A stretch of 37,404 bases of DNA from Ignavibacteria bacterium CG1_02_37_35. GTDB taxonomy: Bacteria; Bacteroidota; Ignavibacteria; Ignavibacteriales; Ignavibacteriaceae. The stretch is from NCBI GenBank assembly GCA_001871325.1, contig MNVA01000070.1, positions 1 through 37,404 of the forward strand, written 5' to 3'. Positions within the stretch are counted from its first letter, which is position 1. Each line of letters begins with the position of its first letter. The translations under genes and the position numbers were made by a program. Below the pieces are notes generated by a model, which made no database searches, was not told the origin of the DNA, and saw nothing but the letters and a program-made list of their open reading frames with translations. Of this stretch, positions 11,286 through 18,681 are shown one piece after another.

Positions 11286-13256
11286 TTATTTCTGAAGAAT
11301 CATCTTTTGAGTTTGTATTGTAGTGCCAGTAATCATTTTGTAGAAATAGATTCCACTAGGCAATTTCGAAGCATTAAAACTCTCTTGATAAAATCCTTCT
11401 TGTTTTACCCCTTCTACAATTGTTGAGATTTCCTGACCTAAACTGTTATATAACTTTATGGATACAAATTGTTCTACAGGTAAAGAATATTTAACTATAG
11501 TTATCGGGTTGAATGGATTTGGATAGTTTTGATAAAGAGTCGGGTCTTTCGGTAACTGAGCGATTTCAGATCTCTCTTTTTGTAAGCCATTATACCACAC
11601 CCTCAAGATGTTTGATCCTGATGACTCTAAGTTTGTTAAATCCACAGCAGTAACGTAGTAAAATGCAAAATATGGATTGCTGCTACTTATGTAGAGATCA
11701 TAATCATTATAACTGGTTGTTGTGGAAGAGCCAATTTTTGTACTACCATCACCTAAGTCCCTGTATATGTCATATCGGACAACATCAAACTCCGTATTTG
11801 CATTCCATGAAAGGAGCGGATGATTACTAACTATGGTGTAGGTGAGATTTTGTGGTGCAGTTGGTGGTTGGATGGCTTTATAAGCGTTAATACGCCCGTA
11901 TCCATAATCATTTGTAAAGTTTTGACCACCCATACCTGCAACTTTATCTGCTGTTTGTTGCAAAATATTGCGAACTTGCGAGGGAATTAGATTTGGGTTT
12001 AAAGAAAGTACTAACCCAGCTACGCCCGAAACGTGAGGAGCTGCCATCGATGATCCCGCTAGATATCCGTAATTCTGAGTTACCTCTGGATGAAGGTTTT
12101 GTAAATTAAAAGAATAATTTGGAGTTGTGGAATATATGTCATCGGCATCGTAGTAAATGTCCTCTGTTTCGCAGAAGTTTGCCGTACCATATCCACCTGG
12201 TGCAGCCACATTTACTTGTGGCCCAACACTAGAATATTCTGATATTACATCATTATGATCCGTAGCTGACACTGCAATTACATTTGGAAACGAACTTGAA
12301 TAAGCTGCAGGATAAAACACGCGCGCCCCACAGTTATTGCCTGCTGAGGCAACCAGTAAAACATTGTGAGAATCTGCGTAAGCAACAGCATCATATGCCT
12401 CTTGACTAGCACCACCTGCACCGCTGAAATTGATGATTTTTGCTCCATTATCAACTGCATAGATCACTCCGTTCTTAAACCATGACCACCATAGATAACC
12501 CGAAGCATTAAATACCTGCACCACCAATATTTTGCAATCACCTGCTACTCCGGCAATTCCAGTGGAATTGTTTGTTTCTGCAGAAACAATTCCAGCCACA
12601 TGTGTTCCATGTCCAAGCAAATCTCTAACTCCTTCTCCATCGTTGGTGTAATCATTCCCCAAGATAATTTTATTTAGATCATCTAAATCAGGATGAGAGA
12701 GCGAACCACTAAGCATAGGAATTCCACTGTCAAGAATTCCGATAATAATATTGGAGTTCCCTTGTGTAATATTCCACGCCTCTGGTGCATCAATATCTGC
12801 ATCATTTGTTCCACCTGGGGGATTCTGTCCGATGTTTCTTAATGCCCATTGATGTCCGTCCTGAAAAGAAGGATCGTTAGGATTAAAAGTTGTTTGAGCC
12901 ATCATGTTAGGCTCAACTGCTTCTATCATAGGATTATTCATCAATGCTGTAATCACAGAAAAAATATCAGTCCCAGTTGGCAGTTCCAAAAGAGCCCACC
13001 GTAACTTGTCAAAATTTTCTACTATCGTTGCATTTAGTTTGTTAATTAAAGGTATTACACTTTGCATTTGGACACCAGATTTAAGTTTGAGTGCGATTTG
13101 TCCATCAGCATATTCAACTTCTTTGTTATTCCATATGCCCCTTTTAACAACTTTTCCACCTATTATTTGTTGGGCAATCAAATCTTCAGAAGTAAACGCT
13201 ATCATAAATACTAAAATGGCAAGGAAAATCTTCAAATATTTTTTATAGAGTAACAT
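11286..13256 (-). CDS. Secreted S8 subtilisin-like protease with T9SS sorting domain
   Basis: 656 residues: signal peptide; an inhibitor-like propeptide (about 35-115); subtilase domain with the full catalytic triad, Asp in IGILDSGIP (about 172), His in GHGTHVAG (about 215) and Ser in GSSMAAPHVSG (about 400); an Fn3-like domain (about 465-555); and a C-terminal sorting domain with YPNPFNPIT (about 576-584) followed by SGIYFYKM and a terminal QKMILQK. The sorting domain predicts secretion across the outer membrane by the type IX system and cell-surface attachment or release. It is likely a degradative or processing enzyme. It lies next to a second T9SS cargo gene on the same strand. Confidence 0.95.
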   Translation of the reverse strand: MLLYKKYLKIFLAILVFMIAFTSEDLIAQQIIGGKVVKRGIWNNKEVEYADGQIALKLKSGVQMQSVIPLINKLNATIVENFDKLRWALLELPTGTDIFSVITALMNNPMIEAVEPNMMAQTTFNPNDPSFQDGHQWALRNIGQNPPGGTNDADIDAPEAWNITQGNSNIIIGILDSGIPMLSGSLSHPDLDDLNKIILGNDYTNDGEGVRDLLGHGTHVAGIVSAETNNSTGIAGVAGDCKILVVQVFNASGYLWWSWFKNGVIYAVDNGAKIINFSGAGGASQEAYDAVAYADSHNVLLVASAGNNCGARVFYPAAYSSSFPNVIAVSATDHNDVISEYSSVGPQVNVAAPGGYGTANFCETEDIYYDADDIYSTTPNYSFNLQNLHPEVTQNYGYLAGSSMAAPHVSGVAGLVLSLNPNLIPSQVRNILQQTADKVAGMGGQNFTNDYGYGRINAYKAIQPPTAPQNLTYTIVSNHPLLSWNANTEFDVVRYDIYRDLGDGSTKIGSSTTTSYNDYDLYISSSNPYFAFYYVTAVDLTNLESSGSNILRVWYNGLQKERSEIAQLPKDPTLYQNYPNPFNPITIVKYSLPVEQFVSIKLYNSLGQEISTIVEGVKQEGFYQESFNASKLPSGIYFYKMITGTTIQTQKMILQK

Positions 13257-13446
13257 AATTGTACCTCGTTAAAATTTTTTGTTAGGAATCAGTTTATTCA
13301 ATTTGTAATAATAAAATAACCGCGAGACACTATATAGTCTATTTAACCTCTTTTCTGAGTTTATACGATTAAAAAAAGCTTAGGGCTATTCTTGTTTTAT
13401 GTGAAACCTGACGGCGGTGAATGATTCTTTCCCATTCTCTATTTCT

Positions 13447-14850
13447 CTACTTTAGGTGAATCATTTTTTTTACTACGATCTGTCTTTCGATACGTAAGAC
13501 GTTAATGTAAACACCTGAACTCACAAGATTCCCTTTTTCATCTTGACCGTTCCAGTATATTGTATGTTTCCCCGGCGATTGGTCTTTGCGAACCAATGTT
13601 TTTATTTTTCTTCCATGAATATCAAAAATTTCCAATAAAACCTTGCTATTCGTGGCAATTTCATATGTAAGATGTGTCCCAGAATTAAATGGATTTGGAA
13701 AATTTTCATAGAGCTTGATATTGCTAGGTAGAAATGAAGCATCATCTGAAATAGAAGTGGGTATATCCAACACGTAAACTCCTCCACAACCTGCATATAA
13801 CTTTCGCTCAGAAAGTGTAATAGTACTAACCTGCCCATTATTAATTCCAATCTTTTCCCATTCATAGCCATTTAAGCTTTGGTACACACTCCCGCTATCT
13901 CCCCAATTGGCAGCGATAAAAAATATATTTCCCTCTGAATAGCTCAAGATTTGTATTTTTTGAATATTTAATGAATCTGGTAAACCCATCTTAGGATTTT
14001 CCCATGATACCCCACCATCAGTCGTTCTAAAAATACCTGCTGGCCAACGATTTGTCCAGTACCCTCCGGCATAAGTTGTTACTCCTTTTCGATCAAATTC
14101 AATTGTTATTATCCCAGCTTGAAGACCCGTTGACTGCCAATCGATTCCTTCATTACTCGATTTTAGTACATTTCCGCTAAAGGCTGTACCTGCATAAACG
14201 ACATTTGTACTATCAGGATGGACAGCAAGAGCAGTTACACCATCTTCTAAGGCTGTAGTATCGCCTAATGAGTACCAATTCAATCCACCATTTGTACTTT
14301 TATAAAATTTACCTCCGAAGGGACCACCAGTACCACAATAAAGTGTGTCAGGATGTTTCGGATTAATAACTAGGGGACCAGGCCCTTCTTCCCAGGTAAC
14401 CTTAATTCCATTATCTGCTTTTTTCCAGTTTCTTCCTCCATCCGTTGTTTTTATCACACCAGCCGCAGTAAGCACATTAAGTCCGAGAGTAGCATATATT
14501 ATATCTGAATTTAAAGGGTGAATAACTATTGTATGAACTGTGACCCCACTTATCAAAGTATCCCAGTTAAAACCTCCATCAATACTCTTAAATATTCCTC
14601 CCAAATCGCCAGAACTAAAGTTGCTTCCGCTACCCGCATAGAGGATGTTATGATTATACCAATCAACCGCAATAGAATTGATTACTTTTGTGCCAAGTCC
14701 AAGGTACTTCCAATCCTGTGCGACAATTCCAAATTGGTCCTGATCGTTTTCTCCATAGAAAATGTGATAAAGTCTTACGCTATCTTGAGCGTTGAGAATT
14801 ATTGATGGGAAAAATATTAATATGACTAAAGTCAATTTATTTAATTGCAT
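13447..14850 (-). CDS. Secreted beta-propeller (BNR/sortilin-like) protein with T9SS sorting domain
   Basis: 467 residues with a signal peptide and at least six blades carrying the BNR/Asp-box-like signature S.DGG..W (SIDGGFNW, TTDGGRNW, STNGGLNW, SSNEGIDW, TTDGGVSW and a weaker final copy). The C-terminal part starts with FPNPFNSGT and has a FlgD-like Ig fold (VLLEIFDIHGRKIKTL...GNLVSSGVY), the form of T9SS signal common in Ignavibacteria and relatives. It is probably a surface-exposed binding or glycan-related protein; no enzymatic residues can be assigned. It is 190 nt upstream of the subtilase gene, so an operon is possible but not certain. Confidence 0.9.
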   Translation of the reverse strand: MQLNKLTLVILIFFPSIILNAQDSVRLYHIFYGENDQDQFGIVAQDWKYLGLGTKVINSIAVDWYNHNILYAGSGSNFSSGDLGGIFKSIDGGFNWDTLISGVTVHTIVIHPLNSDIIYATLGLNVLTAAGVIKTTDGGRNWKKADNGIKVTWEEGPGPLVINPKHPDTLYCGTGGPFGGKFYKSTNGGLNWYSLGDTTALEDGVTALAVHPDSTNVVYAGTAFSGNVLKSSNEGIDWQSTGLQAGIITIEFDRKGVTTYAGGYWTNRWPAGIFRTTDGGVSWENPKMGLPDSLNIQKIQILSYSEGNIFFIAANWGDSGSVYQSLNGYEWEKIGINNGQVSTITLSERKLYAGCGGVYVLDIPTSISDDASFLPSNIKLYENFPNPFNSGTHLTYEIATNSKVLLEIFDIHGRKIKTLVRKDQSPGKHTIYWNGQDEKGNLVSSGVYINVLRIERQIVVKKMIHLK

Positions 14851-15028
14851 ATTATCACCTCAAGTAGTAACATAATTTGCACTATTTATTCGTGGCATTG
14901 TTGACATAAAATTTTTTGAATAAAACAAAATAATATTTTGGCTACCATGCTTTAAGCCTGAAGTCGTAACAACTTACTTTCGAGAATAATTCGGACAAGT
15001 TGAGAGAAACCAACATTGTCTTTTTCCT

Positions 15029-15712
15029 TTACTGTGCAGGGTTTTCCGGCGGCGTGTCGTCTCCTCCTCCCCCTTTCCCGCCATGTCCTTTCGGTATAGG
15101 TTCAAACTCAACTAAAATGGCGGGGCTCTTTGCAAAACACGCCAGCGCAAAATTTCTCACTCTAAAGACCTGGTCTTTTAATTTAACAGACGCAGTATCG
15201 CGCGTTAGTGTTGCCGCCACCTGTAATTTTTTTGCGTTCTCCTGTTCGGCATCTACCGCTATAAGGTTACTTGAGGCAAGCCCTAAAGAGTCAATATCTT
15301 CCTGACTTAATCCGTTCTTTAAAAGAATTTCGTTTTGCTCCGTAACCAGTTCTTTTAAATACTCACACAAAGAACGAAGCCCTTTTACCGTATTTGGAAT
15401 CCTTTCCTTCACCTTATACAGTTTAAACTTCTGTACATCTTTTCCAAAAGCGCTTTGGGCGGCGTTCCGTACCGTTTTAATAACAGCAGTGATCTCAGCT
15501 ATTAACGTATCCTGCGCTGCGGTTTTATTTTGAGCAAACTTTACGGCTTTTTGCTGTGCCGTTTCTTTGGCAGTAAGTTCTTCCTTAGCTGTCTTAAAAG
15601 CCTGGTAACTGTTCTCGTCAAAACCTTTAGCCTGCATAGCTGCCCGGTTGTTGTTAACCGCCTTCAACAATGCTTCGCTGTCCTGAACCAAATAATCAAT
15701 TATAACCGTCAT
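15029..15712 (-). CDS. Hypothetical helical protein with Gly-rich tail
   Basis: 227 residues if started at ATG 15712, which has GAGGTG a few nucleotides upstream; the track start at 15724 lacks a comparable site. I do not recognise the family. It is almost entirely Ala/Lys/Glu/Gln-rich and predicted helical, with coiled-coil-like stretches (about 35-75 and 115-180), and ends in a flexible GHGGKGGGGDD tail with PPENPAQ. It has no signal peptide or membrane segment. Its base composition is somewhat more GC-rich than the surrounding DNA. It stands alone beside a 21-bp repeat array. A structural or adhesive role is possible but unsupported. Confidence 0.75.
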   Translation of the reverse strand: MTVIIDYLVQDSEALLKAVNNNRAAMQAKGFDENSYQAFKTAKEELTAKETAQQKAVKFAQNKTAAQDTLIAEITAVIKTVRNAAQSAFGKDVQKFKLYKVKERIPNTVKGLRSLCEYLKELVTEQNEILLKNGLSQEDIDSLGLASSNLIAVDAEQENAKKLQVAATLTRDTASVKLKDQVFRVRNFALACFAKSPAILVEFEPIPKGHGGKGGGGDDTPPENPAQ

Positions 15713-15850
15713 TGTACACCTCATATTAGTGTGATAAAGTATTATTTAACGGACTAATTCAGTTTGCCCGGTGGAATTCTTAAAATTTATCGTATTTCAT
15801 TAAATATTGCGTTTTTTCAACAAAAACGCATGTTTGCCTCATTTATTTTT

Positions 15851-16228
15851 TTGTTTGGGTCTCTTTAAAAACTGCTTGGGTCATTTATTTTCTTATTTGT
15901 GCCATTAAAAATCGTGTAGTCATCTTTTGAAAAAATGTTTATGCCATCCACAAACTTGTCCGGGTCTTTCAAAAGCTTGTAGGGATCTCTTGGAATCTTG
16001 TTCGAGTCTCTTGAAAACTTGTTTGAGTCTCTTAAATTGTTGTTTGAATAATTTGAAATATGGTTGGGGTCGTTTGTAAGAGTGTTTGAGCCATAAAAAG
16101 AAGTGTCCGGTGCTCTCAAAATAGTGGATTTGGTTCTTAAAAATTTATCCGGCTCTTTCGATTTGATGCTGGGGTCTTTCACTAAAATGTCCGGACCTCT
16201 TAAAAAGTTGTGTAAGTCTTTTGATATT
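15851..16228. repeat. Degenerate 21-bp tandem repeat, 18 units, no indels
   Basis: Reading plus strand from 15851, eighteen consecutive units are each exactly 21 nt and fit a consensus close to tttGgGTCtcTT.aAaacttg. A weaker nineteenth follows. Units differ at many positions but never in length. One minus-strand frame is open across all units and reads as a heptapeptide repeat (RDSNKFS, RDPYKLL, KDPDKFV); every plus frame is interrupted. Confidence 0.88.
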
Positions 16229-16395
16229 TTGTTTTGCTTAAAAAAATATTCGAAAGGATATAAGAATACTATTTTTCGCTGTTTATTCTTAGATGAAGTA
16301 CAAAGAGAAGAGTTGTTTCGAGAGATTAAATATTTAGCCGTAGAAAAAGAAGTTTTTTTAATCCCCTGAAAAAATCCGGGATCATATAACAGCAA
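15865..16395 (-). pseudogene. Heptapeptide-repeat open frame, doubtful or decayed gene
   Basis: The 176-codon frame covers the 21-bp array and encodes about 15 heptads of the form (R/K)DPxKxL, hydrophilic and Asn/Asp/Lys-rich, after a leader rich in Lys, Ser and Phe. It contains no methionine codon at all: the only start is TTG 16395, with no ribosome site, and no ATG in this frame lies just upstream. The exact 21-nt phase suggests coding constraint at some time, yet the lack of a start suggests decay or a non-coding role. The plus strand in the same phase gives amphipathic heptads (GSLGILF, ESLENLF, ESLKLLF) but with several stops, so the ancestral gene may have been on either strand. Confidence 0.35.
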
Positions 16396-16495
16396 TACTA
16401 AAATAACGCTTACCTCATTATTTACTGATTTCTATGGCGCAAATGTAAATTTAATTCATGGGAATGTCAAGAAATAATTAGTAGTTGAATTTCCC

Positions 16496-16518
16496 ATCCT
16501 CATTTATGAGGATTTTTT
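16496..16518 (+). terminator. Plus-strand rho-independent terminator without an assigned gene
   Basis: ATCCTCAT pairs with ATGAGGAT around a tight loop, followed directly by TTTTTT. It faces plus-strand transcription, but no plus-strand gene is recognised between 11203 and here. A second hairpin (16523-16548) follows. Confidence 0.6.
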
Positions 16519-16550
16519 CGCGCAGCATTTCGAATTATCGGAATGCTGAA

Positions 16551-17285
16551 TTAATCTGCAATTCCCATTTGTTCCTCAAATTTGGCGAGAAGTTTTAGCG
16601 GTTGTTCTGAAATGGCAAAACAGTATAAGGGATAAAGCCGCGAGAACGTTTTTATAATATCGTTAATAAAATTTGGCGATGAAATTATTTTTTTCTCTTT
16701 CGGCAGCATCGCTTTTTCGAGGAGAATGTATTTCATCTGCAGAAGAAGTTTCCCGTCTTTACTAAAATCAAATTTTTTTCTTAGCAGTACCATTTCTTTT
16801 TTCATTTCAGTTAAAGAAAATTGGTTGTTCAACTTATAACTGGAAAATACTTTAGCAATTTCTTTTTCGTAAATCATTAAATTCTTTTTGAAGAAAAGAT
16901 TTTCTTCTTTGGAATTGTTGAGGAACATCCCGTATTGAACACCGGTTTTGTCAAAGTAAAGATAGAATTCGCTGTCCAATTTAAATCTTCCAAAATGAAT
17001 CAGCAGAAAAGTCTTGTACGGAACACCTTTCGAGAACCGCATGTCTTTGCTCAATTTCATAATCGTTTGGTTGAACTTCGGCTCTCTTCGTATTGAAGGA
17101 TTTAATTGTTCAAGAAATGGTGCGAGTGCTGTAATAAAATCCTTTGCAGGCGCTACGACAAATTTTTCGTAATCGTCTCTGTACTTATCAAAATAAACTT
17201 TTGAGTTGTTCTTCTCTAATCCTTCAAGAAAAGAAAACAGTTGGAGCGGGAATCCGGCAAAATGTTTTATCTCCGAAGTTTTCAA
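16551..17285 (-). CDS. DUF2461 (TIGR02453) family protein
   Basis: 244 residues matching the DUF2461 pattern: an N-terminal LFSFLEGLEKNNSKVYFDKYRDDYE segment and the conserved MRFSKGVPYKTFLLIHF block (about residues 83-98). The biochemical function of the family is not established. The start must be TTG (17283-17285), because the frame has no Met before residue 76 and conserved sequence begins well before that. The TTG overlaps the TGA of the upstream beta-barrel gene as TTGA, suggesting translational coupling. It is cytoplasmic, with no signal peptide. Confidence 0.82.
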   Translation of the reverse strand: MKTSEIKHFAGFPLQLFSFLEGLEKNNSKVYFDKYRDDYEKFVVAPAKDFITALAPFLEQLNPSIRREPKFNQTIMKLSKDMRFSKGVPYKTFLLIHFGRFKLDSEFYLYFDKTGVQYGMFLNNSKEENLFFKKNLMIYEKEIAKVFSSYKLNNQFSLTEMKKEMVLLRKKFDFSKDGKLLLQMKYILLEKAMLPKEKKIISSPNFINDIIKTFSRLYPLYCFAISEQPLKLLAKFEEQMGIAD

Positions 17286-17932
17286 TACATTGAACCGATA
17301 TTTAAAGTTATGAAAAATCCGCCGAAAGATTTTTTCGGTTTTCCTTCAAGGCTCTCAATTCCATGATTGAAAAATTGAATTACATAATAACGAATGTTAA
17401 TTCCTGCAAGATGCTTTTGATCAATTCCAAAATTTGCTCCAAAACCGATATACCCGCCAAAGGTATAATTGGCTTGTGCGTATTTCAGCGAGTTAAAAAA
17501 CTCTCTTTCATAGGGAGTGGTTACAACCATCGTTGGACCGACGGCAAAATTTATGTAGGGGCGAAAATTATCACCGAGGTCATTTGCAAAAAGGCGGCTT
17601 TGGAGTCCCGCAAAAAATGGAAGAAGAAAAATTCTGTTTTTCTTCCCTACGGTATAGCTTCTTCCCCAGTAATCAACATACTCAAACTCATTTTCATCTT
17701 TTGCTTCCGAGATTGACATATCTGTAAAAAGAGTGAGTGTGCTATTCAAATTATTTCTGTAAAAACCGCCCAAGCCAAAACCACCTTCTCCGAACATCAG
17801 ATCGGCTCCGTAAGCGTTAGTAGGAAAGACAAGTGGTTCGCGGTCGGGAGCTCTTTCGCCTATGGTTTGAGGAAAAAGAATATTGACCGGTAAAAACAGA
17901 ATTGCTAAAAGAAAATATTTTTTCATATTCAT
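17282..17932 (-). CDS. Outer-membrane beta-barrel protein, hypothetical
   Basis: 216 residues, or 214 from the second ATG, with a clear signal peptide (MKKYFLLAILFLPVNILFPQ). The rest alternates hydrophobic and polar residues with many aromatic and Gly residues (GFGLGGFYRNN, LLPFFAGLQSRLF, YTFGGYIGFGANFG), typical of a small beta barrel, and it ends in a short hydrophobic C-terminus (FFITLNIGSMY). No specific porin family is recognised. It is the first gene of a two-gene unit with the DUF2461 gene, overlapping it by 4 bp. The 239-nt region upstream contains AT-rich direct repeats. Confidence 0.75.
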   Translation of the reverse strand: MNMKKYFLLAILFLPVNILFPQTIGERAPDREPLVFPTNAYGADLMFGEGGFGLGGFYRNNLNSTLTLFTDMSISEAKDENEFEYVDYWGRSYTVGKKNRIFLLPFFAGLQSRLFANDLGDNFRPYINFAVGPTMVVTTPYEREFFNSLKYAQANYTFGGYIGFGANFGIDQKHLAGINIRYYVIQFFNHGIESLEGKPKKSFGGFFITLNIGSMY

Positions 17933-18090
17933 CTAAATTTTTATTTCAAAATTACTTAGTTTATAACAAAAATCAATTCAATTTTTTGTAAAGTGATAAA
18001 AACCATTGAAAGACAATTTTAAAATATTGCTGTTTATCCCGACAAGTCGAGATTGTTTATTGCGTCAAAATATTTTTAGATATGGTTCCC

Positions 18091-18118
18091 TAATTCCTAA
18101 TTCGTAATTCCTAATTTA
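18091..18118. repeat. Short direct repeat, intergenic
   Basis: CTAATTCCTAATTCGTAATTCCTAATT is built from three or four copies of a TAATTC(C) motif between divergent genes. No function is assigned. Confidence 0.6.
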
Positions 18119-18171
18119 TACATACGGTTTACCGCGCTATCAGTTTATAAGTAAAAGAGAAAGTTGAAAAG

Positions 18172-18681
18172 ATGCCTGTTAATTTGGAAATAAAAGTTAA
18201 AGTTGAAAATTTCGATTTGATCCTTTCAAATCTGAAGAAAGTGAAAGCAAAGAAAGCAGGATTGCTTCATCAAAAAGATGTCTATTTTTCAACCCCAAAA
18301 GGGTTATTAAAACTTCGGAAAGAAGGGAAGAATCAGCAGCTAATACGTTATCAACGGAATGAAAAAGGGAAAAACCGCTGGTCTAATTTTGAAATTCTTG
18401 AACTGCACCAGGCGCATGCGGAAAGTTTTTTAAAAAATTTGTGGGATTGTGAAGTGGTAGTTGAGAAAGTGCGGCTACTTTATTTGCATGAGAATACGCG
18501 GATTCATCTTGATAAAGTGAAAAAGCTTGGAAGTTTTATTGAACTTGAAACCAAAGTTCTTACAACAAAGAAAGAGGCACAGCAACAATTTCTCTTTTTG
18601 CTGAAAGCTTTGCAACTTGATCCGAAAGAGGAGTTGCGGTTATCCTATCATGATCTCCTTTTGCAAACCGGTAAAAAATGA
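18172..18681 (+). CDS. CYTH-domain protein (class IV adenylate cyclase-like)
   Basis: 169 residues of the CYTH/triphosphate tunnel fold: N-terminal LEIKVKV, then QKDVYF, LKLRKEG, RYQR, and the C-terminal block ENTRIHLDKVKKLGSFIELE, in the order seen in class IV adenylate cyclase-like proteins. The canonical ExExK is EIKVK here, so the second acidic metal ligand is a Lys. This variant is common in bacterial CYTH proteins annotated as class IV cyclase, but the substrate (ATP, thiamine triphosphate or polyphosphate) is uncertain. Its TGA overlaps the ATG of the AddB-like gene (ATGA). Start ATG 18172 follows GAAAGTTGAAAAG. Confidence 0.85.
   Translation: MPVNLEIKVKVENFDLILSNLKKVKAKKAGLLHQKDVYFSTPKGLLKLRKEGKNQQLIRYQRNEKGKNRWSNFEILELHQAHAESFLKNLWDCEVVVEKVRLLYLHENTRIHLDKVKKLGSFIELETKVLTTKKEAQQQFLFLLKALQLDPKEELRLSYHDLLLQTGKK

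Larger units (their letters stand above)
15713..16550. other. 838-bp stretch without a convincing gene
   Basis: It holds the leader of the helical protein gene (15713-15850), an 18-unit 21-bp repeat array (15851-16228), a minus-strand open frame across that array without an ATG, a plus-strand terminator (16496-16518) and a 10-bp hairpin (16523-16548, CAGCATTTCG/CGGAATGCTG). Confidence 0.8.

Noticed and set aside
13424-13464. Possible terminator AATGATTC...GAATCATTTTTTTT
   Set aside because: The T run faces plus-strand transcription and the loop is long; no plus-strand gene precedes it, and on the minus strand the run is A-rich upstream of the stem.
16103-16369. Plus-strand 88-residue ORF at the end of the 21-bp array
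   Set aside because: Open for only part of the array; the same phase has several stops upstream, so it is not a convincing gene, although it is noted in the array finding.
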